A stretch of 64,000 nt of DNA from an uncultured Pseudothermotoga sp. (GTDB taxonomy: Bacteria; Thermotogota; Thermotogae; Thermotogales; DSM-5069): positions 62,001-126,000 of the forward strand of contig CALKJI010000011.1 in NCBI GenBank assembly GCA_937995655.1, written 5' to 3'. The notes beneath the pieces are model-generated. The model was not told the DNA's origin. It saw only the letters and a list, made by a program, of their open reading frames with translations, and made no database searches. The stretch's first letter is position 1. The number at the start of each line of letters is the position of its first letter. Of this stretch, positions 17,838-27,613 are shown in pieces. A program made the position numbers and the translations under genes.

Positions 17838-20527
17838 GCTTTTTCGACTCTCACAGCTGTCACTTTGAAGTTTGGTATCTTGGCTATAGGATCCAGGGGT
17901 TCAGCTAATGTAAGTTCGTTTATAGGGGTCTCATAGAAATGGAAAGAACTGAAGATAGTCCTTGGTGGCACTTTTTCAGTGATTTTCACAATACCTTTCA
18001 CCTTTCCGCGTCTGGAAGTAATGTATATTTCTCCTTTGTCTTTAACACCAAGCTCTTGAGCATCAACTGGATTCATTTCAACGTACGGTGTGTTAAGATA
18101 TTTCGAAATGGTACTTCTTCTTGTCATGGTACCAGTATGGAAGTGGAATAGTATGCGACCCGTTGTGAGATAGAATGGATATTCTTCATCTGGGAGTTCA
18201 GGCGGTTCACGATACTCAACGACATGGAACTTTCCAAGCCCATCAGGTCCAGTGAATTTACTAGTGTGCAATATTGGTGTACCTTCATCTTCAAGAGTTC
18301 TACAGGGCCACTGTAGACCTTTGATTTTTATCCTCTCATGGGTGATTCCCCCATAAATAGGTGTGAGGGATCTGATCTCTTCCATTATTTGAGAAGGTGA
18401 ATCATAATTCATTTCATAACCAAGTCTCTTGGACAGTTCCATGATGATTTGCCAGTCAGGTTTACTTTCTCCAACTGGCTCAAAAGCCTTTCTTACAAGC
18501 TGGACGCGCCTTTCTGTGTTGGTAAAAGTTCCATCCTTCTCCAGGAAAGAAGCAGCAGGTAATACCACGTGGGCATGTTTATTTGTCTCGTTCAAAAACA
18601 TATCCATGGAAACAAAAAAATCGAGTTTTGATAGAGCTTCATCGACCAAAGACGCATCAGGATCTGAAAGCCTTGGGTTTTCTCCCATGACCACAAGGGC
18701 TTTTATCCTTCCTTCCAAAGCCGCGTGAATCATCTCGACAACCGTCAATCCAACCTTCGCAGGGATCTTTGTTTGCCATGCCTTTTCGAATTTCTCAATC
18801 ACTTCGGGTGATGTTACTTTCTGATAACCCGTCAAAACATCTGGTAATGCCCCCATATCGCAAGCACCCTGAACATTGTTTTGTCCACGCAGTGGATTTA
18901 CTCCTGCTCCTTCTTTTCCAAGATTACCTGTTGCCATAGCAAGATTGGCAATTGCAAGAACATTATCTGTTCCATGTTCATGTTGGGTTATGCCCATTGA
19001 ATATACGATCGCTGCTCTTTGAGCTTTAGCGTAAAGTCTGGCAGCTTCGATGATCTTTTCTTTTGGAACATTCGTTATCTTTTCTACATACTCAGGTGTG
19101 TATTTTTCAACTGCTCTCTTCAGTTCTTCAAAACCAGTTGTTCTGTTGGATATAAACTCTTTATTTACTAAATCCTCTTTGATGATGACATGTAGTAAGC
19201 CGTTGAAGAGCGCAACGTCGGTACCAGGCCTTTGCCTCAACCAAAGGGTTGCATAGTTGACAAGTTCAATCTTTCTTGGATCTGCAACTATGAGTTTTGC
19301 ACCTTTTCTAACAGCTTTCTTTATCCTTGAGCCATACACAGGATGTGCTTCCGTTGTGTTTGAGCCTGTAACAAGGATTACTTGTGCTTGTAGTATATCT
19401 TTGAGATTATTGGTCATTGCACCACTACCAAAGGCACGGGCAAGTCCTGCAACAGTGGAGGCATGACACAATCTGGCGCAATGATCGACATTTGGTGTCT
19501 TCAAAACTGCTCTTGCAAATTTTTGCATCAAATAGTTTTCTTCGTTTGTACACTTTGCCGAAGAGAGCACTCCTACGCTTTCACTGCCATATTTTTCTAT
19601 AACCGATTTCAAACCATTGGCTGCATAATCTAAAGCCTCTTGCCAACTCACTTTGACAAATTCACCATTCCTTTTTACGACCGGCTCTTTTAACCTCGCT
19701 GGATCGTTTACAAAATCCAGACCAAACTTACCCTTAACACAGGTAGCTATTCCATCGTTGACATCTGGATTGATCGCTGAACCATACACTCTTACAACCT
19801 CTTTTTTCTCCTTATCGACAAAAACATCTATTTGGCAACCAACGCCACAATAAGGACACGTTGTAGTTGTCTTATCAGTTTCCCACCACCGTGCTTTACC
19901 AATCGCCGGTTTCTCAACTATTGCACCAACTGGACATACCGTGGCACACTGCCCACAAAAGACACATTCACTTTCTTTCAGAGGCATGCCAAAAGCGGGT
20001 TGCGGGAGTGTTTCGTACCCTCTTTCAACCATTGAATAAATTGACATATTTTCTATCTCATCACACACCCTTACACACAGTTGACATTGGATACATTTAT
20101 TCAAATCTCGCACAATGAATGGATCCGCATCATCTAAAGGTAATCCCCTCAGTTCCACTTCTTGGGTAGGTATCTTGATATTGTATTGGTAAGCGAGTTC
20201 TTGAAGTTTACAGTTTCCATTTGCATCACAGGTCATGCAATCATTTGGATGAACTTTGAGTATCAAATAGAGATTCGTTTTTCTGGCTGAAAAGACTCTC
20301 TGTGTTGATGTGTACACCCTCATTCCGTCAAAGACCTTCGTCGTGCAGGCAGTCTGTAGATTTCTCATTCCTTCAACTTCCACAGCACAGATTCTACAAG
20401 CACCTACAGGTTCAAGCGCAGGATGATGGCATAAAACAGGAATTTCGATACCATTCTCCATGGCAACATCATATATGGTCTGTCCTTGCTTTGCTTCAAA
20501 AGATTTCTCATTTATGAAGATTATCAT
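17834..20527 (-). CDS. fdhA: Formate dehydrogenase catalytic subunit with NuoG-like Fe-S N-terminus (Cys-type active site)
   Basis: [2Fe-2S] CHHPALEPVGACRICAVEV, His-Cys cluster HPNDCMTCDANGNC, two 4Fe-4S motifs, CPYCGVGC, and molybdopterin domains with CARLCHASTVAGL. Confidence 0.92.
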   Translation of the reverse strand: MIIFINEKSFEAKQGQTIYDVAMENGIEIPVLCHHPALEPVGACRICAVEVEGMRNLQTACTTKVFDGMRVYTSTQRVFSARKTNLYLILKVHPNDCMTCDANGNCKLQELAYQYNIKIPTQEVELRGLPLDDADPFIVRDLNKCIQCQLCVRVCDEIENMSIYSMVERGYETLPQPAFGMPLKESECVFCGQCATVCPVGAIVEKPAIGKARWWETDKTTTTCPYCGVGCQIDVFVDKEKKEVVRVYGSAINPDVNDGIATCVKGKFGLDFVNDPARLKEPVVKRNGEFVKVSWQEALDYAANGLKSVIEKYGSESVGVLSSAKCTNEENYLMQKFARAVLKTPNVDHCARLCHASTVAGLARAFGSGAMTNNLKDILQAQVILVTGSNTTEAHPVYGSRIKKAVRKGAKLIVADPRKIELVNYATLWLRQRPGTDVALFNGLLHVIIKEDLVNKEFISNRTTGFEELKRAVEKYTPEYVEKITNVPKEKIIEAARLYAKAQRAAIVYSMGITQHEHGTDNVLAIANLAMATGNLGKEGAGVNPLRGQNNVQGACDMGALPDVLTGYQKVTSPEVIEKFEKAWQTKIPAKVGLTVVEMIHAALEGRIKALVVMGENPRLSDPDASLVDEALSKLDFFVSMDMFLNETNKHAHVVLPAASFLEKDGTFTNTERRVQLVRKAFEPVGESKPDWQIIMELSKRLGYEMNYDSPSQIMEEIRSLTPIYGGITHERIKIKGLQWPCRTLEDEGTPILHTSKFTGPDGLGKFHVVEYREPPELPDEEYPFYLTTGRILFHFHTGTMTRRSTISKYLNTPYVEMNPVDAQELGVKDKGEIYITSRRGKVKGIVKITEKVPPRTIFSSFHFYETPINELTLAEPLDPIAKIPNFKVTAVRVEKA

Positions 20528-20551
20528 CTGAGCACCCCCTTTTAATAAAAA

Positions 20552-20582
20552 ATTATACTAAATAATGCAACTTTCTTGTCAA
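20552..20582 (-). promoter_or_regulatory. Putative fdh-operon promoter with consensus hexamers and 19-bp spacer
   Basis: Minus strand TTGACA (20577-20582) - 19 nt - TATAAT (20552-20557), ~25 nt upstream of the fdhA start. Confidence 0.65.
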
Positions 20583-20626
20583 CTCTTTTTTTAGCGATGT
20601 TGTATAAAAGAAAGGGAGGTGTGAAA

Positions 20627-21073
20627 ATGACTTTAAAGGAAAGGTTATCTCAAGATTTGAAGGAAGCTATGAAGAGTAAGGACGAGACTAGGGTTCGTAC
20701 AATAAGACTTTTAATAGCTGAAATTAAAAATTTCGAAGTTGAAAAAATGGGTCAAGCAAATGATGAAGAGGTCTTACAGGTCATGTCAAAAGAAGTTAAA
20801 AAGAGACTTGAATCGATTGAAATGTACAAACAAGCAAGCAGAGAAGATCTCGCTGCTGAGGAAGAAAATGAGCTCAAGGTTATCAAATCTTATATGCCTG
20901 AACAGATGAGCGAAGATCAAATAAGAGAGTTGGCAAAGCAAGTTATAGAGCAACATAACCTCTCAAGCCCAAAGGATATGGGAACGGCGATGAAATTGAT
21001 AATGCCTCAGGTGAAAGGAAGGGCCGACGGCAAAATGGTGAATAAGATTGTTCAAGAATTATTGGGAGGTTAG
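20627..21073 (+). CDS. GatB/YqeY domain protein
   Basis: MTLKERLSQDLKEAMKSKDETRVRTIRLLIAEIKN...YMPEQMSEDQI...DMGTAMKLIMPQVKGRADGKMVN; ATG at 20627 after GGGAGGTG. Confidence 0.92.
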   Translation: MTLKERLSQDLKEAMKSKDETRVRTIRLLIAEIKNFEVEKMGQANDEEVLQVMSKEVKKRLESIEMYKQASREDLAAEEENELKVIKSYMPEQMSEDQIRELAKQVIEQHNLSSPKDMGTAMKLIMPQVKGRADGKMVNKIVQELLGG

Positions 21074-21078
21074 TTTCT

Positions 21079-22431
21079 TTGACCGATACAATTGCTGCAA
21101 TCTCAACACCAAAAGGTATTGGTGCAATTGCAATCATAAGAATGAGTGGCGATGATTCCTGGCAGATTTGTCAGAGCATACTTATAAACAAATTGAAGAT
21201 AGAGCCAAGGAAGGTATTTCATAATTTTATAAAAGATCTTGACGGTACTGTACTCGATGAGGTAGCAGTTGTATTCTTTAACAAACCACATTCTTATACA
21301 GGTGAAGACATGGTTGAGATAATGTGTCATGGTGGTTTGGCTGTAAGTCAAGCGATCTTGGACCTCTTATTGAATAAGGGTGCAAGACTTGCAGATCCAG
21401 GTGAATTCACAAAAAGAGCATTCTTGAACGGGAAAATCGATCTGACAAAAGCAGAGGCTATTAAACAAATCATCGAGGCGCCTTCGAAGGTATCTGTTAA
21501 ATTAATTGCGAACAATCTACTTGGAGGATTAGCTGATGCAGTAAAAGAATTGAGAGAAGTACTTCTAAGTTTTCTTGCAAAGATCGAGGTAGAATTTGAC
21601 TATCCCGATGAGGTCTTCACAGAGAAAGAGATCTTGCTGAATGACCTGATGAAAGCCGCCGGTTTTGTTGAAAGACTGCTGGAAAATGCTCAGAATAGGT
21701 TAGTTTTGTCATCTGGCATTAAGATCGTGATCGTAGGTAAACCGAACGTGGGAAAGTCCTCCCTGCTGAATGCACTCGTCAGAGAAGATCGTGCCATTGT
21801 CACAGAAATACCTGGTACCACTCGGGATTTGATCGAGGTTCCAGTAACAATCGGGGGAATACCTTTCGTTCTCGTTGACACAGCCGGTATCAGAGAGTCA
21901 CAAGATAAAGTGGAAAGGATTGGTATAGAGAGAGCTATAAGAGCAGCCTCGGAGGCTGATCTGATACTGTTTGTCCTTGATGCAACTACACCAATAGATG
22001 AAGATGATCTTAGAGTCCTAAAACTGATAAGGGAAAAAAGATACTTAGTAGTGATAAACAAGATTGATGCCAATGATTTAGTCGACAGGGAAATGCTAAG
22101 AAATGTGCTCAATACAGACATTCATACTGTAACGGTATCTGCGCTTTTCAAAGAAGGCATTGAAGAAGTGGAGAGGCAGATAATAAAATCTGTATCCGAT
22201 GTAGTTCACGACACTCATGGTTATATAACTACAGAAAGACAATACGAACACTTGTCAAGCTGTAGGCAAAGTATAAGGGATGCCCTGAGGGACTTTGAAA
22301 AGGGAACCACCTTGGATTTGGTTGCTCAAGAAATAAGGACTGCCATTACCGAACTTGATCTTTTACTTGGAACAAATTACACAAAGGATCTGATCGAGAG
22401 AATTTTCAAAGATTTTTGTGTTGGAAAATGA
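21079..22431 (+). CDS. mnmE: tRNA modification GTPase MnmE (TrmE)
   Basis: DTIAAISTPKGIGAIAIIRMSG, G1 GKPNVGKSSLLNAL, DTAGIRES, C-terminal FCVGK. Confidence 0.97.
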   Translation: MTDTIAAISTPKGIGAIAIIRMSGDDSWQICQSILINKLKIEPRKVFHNFIKDLDGTVLDEVAVVFFNKPHSYTGEDMVEIMCHGGLAVSQAILDLLLNKGARLADPGEFTKRAFLNGKIDLTKAEAIKQIIEAPSKVSVKLIANNLLGGLADAVKELREVLLSFLAKIEVEFDYPDEVFTEKEILLNDLMKAAGFVERLLENAQNRLVLSSGIKIVIVGKPNVGKSSLLNALVREDRAIVTEIPGTTRDLIEVPVTIGGIPFVLVDTAGIRESQDKVERIGIERAIRAASEADLILFVLDATTPIDEDDLRVLKLIREKRYLVVINKIDANDLVDREMLRNVLNTDIHTVTVSALFKEGIEEVERQIIKSVSDVVHDTHGYITTERQYEHLSSCRQSIRDALRDFEKGTTLDLVAQEIRTAITELDLLLGTNYTKDLIERIFKDFCVGK

Positions 22432-22432
22432 T

Positions 22433-22457
22433 AAAGAGGGGGATCAGCCCCCTCTTT
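22433..22457. terminator. Bidirectional terminator between mnmE and the HU gene
   Basis: AAAGAGGGGG-ATCAG-CCCCCTCTTT, flanked by U-rich on either strand. Confidence 0.8.
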
Positions 22458-22461
22458 TGAA

Positions 22462-22734
22462 TCACTTAACCTTCTCTTTCAATGCTTTGCCAGGTTTGAA
22501 TTTGGGGACTTTTCTTGCCGGAATTGTGATAGGTTTCTTAGTCTGTGGATTGACACCTTTTCTGGACGCAGCTTTTCTGACCTCGAAGCTTCCAAAGCCA
22601 ACTAGCTGAACCTTCTCGCCCTTGGCAAGTGCATCGGTAACTGATTCAAAAACCATGTCTACTACTTTCTTGACATCTTTCTTCTTAAGTCCCGCTTTCT
22701 TGGTTACCTTGTCGACAAGCTCCTTCTTGTTCAT
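22462..22734 (-). CDS. hup: HU family DNA-binding protein
   Basis: MNKKELVDKVTKKAGLKKKDVKKVVDMVFESVTDALAKGEKVQLVGFGSFEVRKAASRKGVNPQTKKPITIPARKVPKFKPGKALKEKVK. Confidence 0.97.
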   Translation of the reverse strand: MNKKELVDKVTKKAGLKKKDVKKVVDMVFESVTDALAKGEKVQLVGFGSFEVRKAASRKGVNPQTKKPITIPARKVPKFKPGKALKEKVK

Positions 22735-22763
22735 CCGTTATCCCCCTCCTTCTGTAGGGTTCT

Positions 22764-22780
22764 GGGAGATATGATCTCCC
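22764..22780 (-). promoter_or_regulatory. 7-bp perfect inverted repeat in the HU 5' leader
   Basis: GGGAGAT-ATG-ATCTCCC just downstream of the predicted TSS. Confidence 0.6.
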
Positions 22781-22790
22781 TCTTGCAAGA

Positions 22791-22820
22791 ATAATAGCAC
22801 TTTTTGGAGGGTCATTTCAA
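22791..22820 (-). promoter_or_regulatory. Putative HU promoter (TTGAAA - 18 bp - TATTAT, TGn-extended -10)
   Basis: Minus strand -35 at 22815-22820, -10 at 22791-22796. Confidence 0.6.
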
Positions 22821-23003
22821 GTCGTATATGATCAAAGGTGAAAAATCATAGGTTAATGTCAGTAAAATAACGATACAGACTAATCTTTCGAAATGAATCG
22901 ATAAGAAAAAGCGCGTTTCAAGATGATTCTGAAAGTAAAAACTATCTCTTAACACTTTTCGTGGTATTATTAATTGAAAATGAACTATTTGGGAGGGCTT
23001 TCC

Positions 23004-24305
23004 ATGAAAAAGGCTTATGTAATGTTTGTTCTGTTACTTACTCTGTCTTTGTTTGCAGTTACACAGTTTGTACCAGCGGAGTATGATCAGTTGATGCTTA
23101 TGAAGAATAACGGGGATCATTACTCGCTGGCTAAGAAGGTGCAAGTGATAGATATTCTAATGAATGGTCTTGGAATCGAAGCGATGATACAGGGATTACT
23201 GGCAACTTCGTTGATTCAATATGGTGCTACAACAGATCAATTCAACGATCTTTTGAGCAGGGACGCTCTAATTGTTATGTCAGGGCAAGAGATAGCCGCG
23301 GTTTTGGGACCATCGAAGTATTCATCTAAACTCCTAAAGGCAGTTTCCGCGTTACTAGGGCCACAGATGTACGTTGCGCAGAATGGTGATTATATTTTAA
23401 TTTCAACTAATTCCGAGTTACTCAAGAGATGTCAAAAAGGTGGGGGAAAGGTACCGACCGAAGTTGAAAAACTCTTTTTTGATCCTACTGTGTGGGTAGT
23501 TGCTTTTTCACCGAGAATGGTTGTACAGGATGCGATTTTTACAATGCAAACTACAGTAAAGGTACTCAAGGACAGACTGGTTGGTGAATCAGTGACCTAT
23601 GCTCAGAACGAGAAAGCCACCATGCTTTTAAAAGATATGAAACCATCAAAGAACTTTGAATTGTACAAGGACCAAAATATTGGTGGAGAGATATTTGTAT
23701 TTGGAAATGTGTCTAATTTTTCCTCCTTAGGTGCCTTGTATCAGACCGTGAATTTTTCCGATTTGATTTCAAAGATTCCTGTGCCAATGATGGCGACAGA
23801 CACGGAAATGGTCCAGCAACAGTTCGAACAGTTGATGAGACTCTCAAACAAATTATCGGGCCAAGTGGCTCTCTCAATGAAAGTTAGCAATGTTTTAGAA
23901 AATCTTCTCTCACCGCAGCAGAGCCAGGGGAACCAAAAGCCTGTTGATCCAATTATTTATGCTGTAGTGGGTGGCAACGTGAAACTTGAGGAACTTCAAC
24001 AGGCTTTGAAAGGTCAGATAAAGACATCCAAAAATCTTCGATATCTTGATTTAGATGGTATCTATGTGACCAGTGATGATGGAAAAATCAGGTTTTACTC
24101 CTCTATCCCCAGTGAATTTTCAAATCAAAGGGGTTCTTTTGACAAGATCGTGAAATTGTATGATCCGCAAAGTATGCCTATCTTTGTATGCGCGGATTTT
24201 GCACCGATTTTAGAGAAGTTGCTGGGTATGAACGTCGATTCCCTCTTTGTTCTGACGAGCGCAGTGGATGACAGAGCTTTCACTGTAAATTGGTATCTCA
24301 AATGA
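23004..24305 (+). CDS. Secreted/periplasmic hypothetical protein
   Basis: Signal peptide-like MKKAYVMFVLLLTLSLFAV (ATG 23004 after GGGAGGG); no recognised domain. Confidence 0.7.
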   Translation: MKKAYVMFVLLLTLSLFAVTQFVPAEYDQLMLMKNNGDHYSLAKKVQVIDILMNGLGIEAMIQGLLATSLIQYGATTDQFNDLLSRDALIVMSGQEIAAVLGPSKYSSKLLKAVSALLGPQMYVAQNGDYILISTNSELLKRCQKGGGKVPTEVEKLFFDPTVWVVAFSPRMVVQDAIFTMQTTVKVLKDRLVGESVTYAQNEKATMLLKDMKPSKNFELYKDQNIGGEIFVFGNVSNFSSLGALYQTVNFSDLISKIPVPMMATDTEMVQQQFEQLMRLSNKLSGQVALSMKVSNVLENLLSPQQSQGNQKPVDPIIYAVVGGNVKLEELQQALKGQIKTSKNLRYLDLDGIYVTSDDGKIRFYSSIPSEFSNQRGSFDKIVKLYDPQSMPIFVCADFAPILEKLLGMNVDSLFVLTSAVDDRAFTVNWYLK

Positions 24306-24317
24306 GGAGGTGCTGTG

Positions 24318-26978
24318 ATGACAAAGAAGTTGGTTTATTTCTTCGCAAAGGGATCAGCCGAAGGTAAGGCTGACATGAAAGATATTCTTGGTGGTAAGGG
24401 TGCAAACCTTGCCGAGATGACAAACCTCGGTATACCTGTTCCGCCTGGTTTCACAATTTCTGCCGAAGTGTGTCGGTACTTCTATCAAAACAATCGTACC
24501 TATCCAGAAGGTTTGAAAGAAGAAGTCTCTAGGGCAATGAAGATGCTTGAGCAAGTCACCGAAAAGGGCTTTGGAGATCCGAGCAAACCGTTACTTGTTT
24601 CTGTGAGATCGGGCGCTGCTATATCGATGCCTGGAATGATGGACACCATTCTCAACCTTGGTTTAAATGACAAGACAGTCGAAGGCCTTGCCAAAATGAC
24701 CAACAATCCTCGATTTGCTTACGATGCTTACAGGAGATTTCTTCAGATGTTTGGCGATACTGCCCTTGGTATGCCAAAAAGTAAGTTCGAGAACGCACTG
24801 GAAGAGATGAAGAAGGCAAAGGGAGTTAAACTCGATGTCGAGCTCGACGAGAAAGATTTGAGAAAACTCGTTGAGATTTACAAAGATATATATAAGGAAG
24901 AAAGGAAAGAATTTCCACAGGATGTAGAAAAACAGCTCTGGTTTGCCATCGACGCAGTCTTTGGGAGTTGGATGAGTGATAGAGCAATCAAATACAGAGA
25001 GATAAACAACATAAGAGAAGATCAGATGCTTGGAACGGCTGTTAATATCGTGGCAATGGTTTTTGGAAATATGGGTGAGAAATCTGGAACAGGCGTTGCT
25101 TTCACTCGCAATCCAAATACTGGTGAAAATATTGTCTATGGAGAGTTCTTACAGAATGCCCAGGGTGAGGATGTTGTCGCTGGTATCAGGACCCCTCTAC
25201 CACTTTCAGAACTCAAGAGATTGATGCCCTCTGTGTACGATGAACTAATTGAGATAATGAAAAAACTGGAAAAGCATTACAAAGATATGCAAGATATAGA
25301 ATTTACAATCGAGGAAGGTAAGCTCTACATGCTTCAGACAAGAAGTGGTAAGAGAACCTCTCGTGCTGCCATAAAGATCGCTGTTGACATGACGCACGAA
25401 GGACTCATCACAAAAGAAGAAGCTGTAATGCGCGTCAAAACAGAGGATGTTGAAAGAGTCCTACACCCAAGATTTGATGAAAAAGCAAGGGCTTCTGTCC
25501 CAGTTATAGCAAAAGGGTTACCTGCTTCTCCTGGTGCGGCGACTGGAAAGGTCATTTTCCACGCTGCGAAAGCCGAAGAGTTAGGGCGAGCCGGTGAGCA
25601 AGTTATCCTTGTTAGACCTGAAACAAGTCCTGAGGATGTTGGAGGTATGGCCTTTGCGCAAGGCATTCTTACTTCAAGAGGTGGAATGACTTCTCATGCA
25701 GCTGTCGTTGCGCGTGGTATGGGTAAGCCTGCTATAGTGGGTGCCGAAACGATAGAAGTAAAAGAAGAGGAAGGATTTTTCAGAGTGAACAAAACGATCG
25801 TCAAGGAAGAAGAATGGATTTCAATAGATGGATCTACCGGTGAAATATTACTTGGAAAGGTGCCAACTATCAAGCCCGTAGGGCTGGAGGGTGAAGTTGC
25901 CGAATTACTCGAGTGGGCAAATGAAATTAGAAGATTGGGTGTTAGAGCGAATGCAGATATACCAAGAGATGCTGAGGTTGCAAGGAAGTTTGGAGCAGAA
26001 GGCATCGGTTTGTGCAGAACTGAACATATGTTCTTTGAAAAGGATAGAATACCAAAAGTGAGAAGAATGATCGTTGCAAAAACTAAGGAAGAAAGGGAAA
26101 AAGCGCTTTCTGAACTTTTGCCTCTTCAGAAGGAAGACTTCAAAGGTCTATTTAAAGCCATGGCTGGTTATCCCGTCACAATAAGACTTATCGATCCTCC
26201 ACTTCACGAGTTTCTACCCCATGATGACGAGCAAATAAAGGTCACAGCAAAGGAGCTGGGAATATCAGAGAAAGAGTTAAAAGATGTTGTCGAGTCTTTG
26301 AGTGAATTGAACCCGATGCTTGGTCACAGAGGTTGTCGTTTAACAATAACATATCCAGAGATTGCTGTAATGCAGACAAGAGCTATCATCGGAGCTGCGA
26401 TCGAATTGAAGAAAGAATCAAATCTCGATGTCATTCCTGAAATAATGATACCCTTGGTAGGGCATGTGAATGAACTTGTCTTTCTTAAGAAGATAATTAA
26501 AGAAGTCGCAGACCAAATGATAGAAGAATCTGGTGTGAATATCGATTACAAAATTGGAACTATGATCGAAGTTCCAAGAGCGTGTGTTACAGCCGATGAG
26601 ATTGCAAAGGAAGCAGAGTTCTTCAGCTTTGGTACAAATGATTTGACTCAGATGACCTTTGCCTTCAGTCGTGATGATGTTGGAAAGTTCTTGCCAGAAT
26701 ATTTGCAAAAAGGTATTCTTGAACATGATCCATTCAAGTCTATAGACCAAATCGGTGTTGGAGCTCTTGTGGAGATGGGAACTAAAAAAGGAAAATCAAC
26801 AAGAGCCAACCTCAAAGTTGGAGTTTGTGGTGAACATGGCGGAGATCCCAAATCCATTCATTTCTTCCACAAAGCTGGACTTGATTATGTTAGTTGCTCT
26901 CCTTACAGAGTACCTGTAGCAAGACTTGCTGCAGCTCAAGCGGTACTTGCCAGTAAAGCAAAGAGAACTGAAGATTGA
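24318..26978 (+). CDS. ppdK: Pyruvate, phosphate dikinase
   Basis: KDILGGKGANLAEMTNLGIPVPPGFTIS; swivel His motif GGMTSHAAVVARGMGKPAIVGA; C-terminal GVCGEHGGDPKSI. Confidence 0.97.
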   Translation: MTKKLVYFFAKGSAEGKADMKDILGGKGANLAEMTNLGIPVPPGFTISAEVCRYFYQNNRTYPEGLKEEVSRAMKMLEQVTEKGFGDPSKPLLVSVRSGAAISMPGMMDTILNLGLNDKTVEGLAKMTNNPRFAYDAYRRFLQMFGDTALGMPKSKFENALEEMKKAKGVKLDVELDEKDLRKLVEIYKDIYKEERKEFPQDVEKQLWFAIDAVFGSWMSDRAIKYREINNIREDQMLGTAVNIVAMVFGNMGEKSGTGVAFTRNPNTGENIVYGEFLQNAQGEDVVAGIRTPLPLSELKRLMPSVYDELIEIMKKLEKHYKDMQDIEFTIEEGKLYMLQTRSGKRTSRAAIKIAVDMTHEGLITKEEAVMRVKTEDVERVLHPRFDEKARASVPVIAKGLPASPGAATGKVIFHAAKAEELGRAGEQVILVRPETSPEDVGGMAFAQGILTSRGGMTSHAAVVARGMGKPAIVGAETIEVKEEEGFFRVNKTIVKEEEWISIDGSTGEILLGKVPTIKPVGLEGEVAELLEWANEIRRLGVRANADIPRDAEVARKFGAEGIGLCRTEHMFFEKDRIPKVRRMIVAKTKEEREKALSELLPLQKEDFKGLFKAMAGYPVTIRLIDPPLHEFLPHDDEQIKVTAKELGISEKELKDVVESLSELNPMLGHRGCRLTITYPEIAVMQTRAIIGAAIELKKESNLDVIPEIMIPLVGHVNELVFLKKIIKEVADQMIEESGVNIDYKIGTMIEVPRACVTADEIAKEAEFFSFGTNDLTQMTFAFSRDDVGKFLPEYLQKGILEHDPFKSIDQIGVGALVEMGTKKGKSTRANLKVGVCGEHGGDPKSIHFFHKAGLDYVSCSPYRVPVARLAAAQAVLASKAKRTED

Positions 26979-26983
26979 ATTTG

Positions 26984-27006
26984 GAGGGGCTTTCGCCCCT
27001 CATTTT
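26984..27006 (+). terminator. Terminator after ppdK
   Basis: GAGGGGC-TTTC-GCCCCTC followed by ATTTT. Confidence 0.75.
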
Positions 27007-27016
27007 GGTGGTTTTT

Positions 27017-27610
27017 ATGGAACATTACTATGTTGAAAATCCAAAGAGTGAGTTAAAGGTTAAAAGAGCCGTTTTCAAGCTTAAAAACAACAGAACATAT
27101 CATTTTCAGACGCCTTCGGGCGTCTTCAGTTTCGGTGGAATCGATAAAGCAACCAGAATACTCATCGAACACGCTGTTATCAGTGGGAACAGGTTGCTCG
27201 ACCTCGGATGTGGTTATGGTGCAATCGGAATTGTGTTAAAGGGTGAGTATCCTGATCTTGAGGTCTTCATGAGCGATGTTAACTCAAGGGCAGTGGAATT
27301 TGCAAGGATCAATGCTAAGAACAATAATGTAGAGGTCATCATAAAACATGGTGCATTCTTTGATCCTTGGCAGAACGAGACGTTTGATGTGATCTTGATG
27401 AACCCTCCTATGGCTGCCGGTAAGAGAGTTGTTCTCCGACTGATCGGTGAATCATTTGAACATTTGAACGAAAAAGGTTCCCTGCAGATTGTTGCCTATC
27501 ATAATAAAGGTGGCAGCTACATAAGAAGAGCGATGATGGATATCTTCAGAAATGTTGAAGACCTCTACAAAGAGGGCGGAGTAAGAATATATAGATCGAT
27601 AAAGGTGTGA
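27017..27610 (+). CDS. Class I SAM-dependent methyltransferase (RsmC-like small domain)
   Basis: MEHYYVENPKS..., FSFGGIDKATRILIEHAVI, LLDLGCGYGAIGIVLKGEYP, VILMNPPMAAGKRVV. Confidence 0.88.
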   Translation: MEHYYVENPKSELKVKRAVFKLKNNRTYHFQTPSGVFSFGGIDKATRILIEHAVISGNRLLDLGCGYGAIGIVLKGEYPDLEVFMSDVNSRAVEFARINAKNNNVEVIIKHGAFFDPWQNETFDVILMNPPMAAGKRVVLRLIGESFEHLNEKGSLQIVAYHNKGGSYIRRAMMDIFRNVEDLYKEGGVRIYRSIKV

Positions 27611-27613
27611 AAG

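Noticed and set aside
21690-22121. 143-aa minus ORF
   Set aside because: Antisense shadow of the mnmE GTPase domain; Ser/Thr/Ile-rich composition typical of shadow frames.
24318-27010. ppdK region considered for novelty
   Set aside because: Standard pyruvate phosphate dikinase with a normal terminator; nothing unusual beyond expected Thermotogales metabolism.
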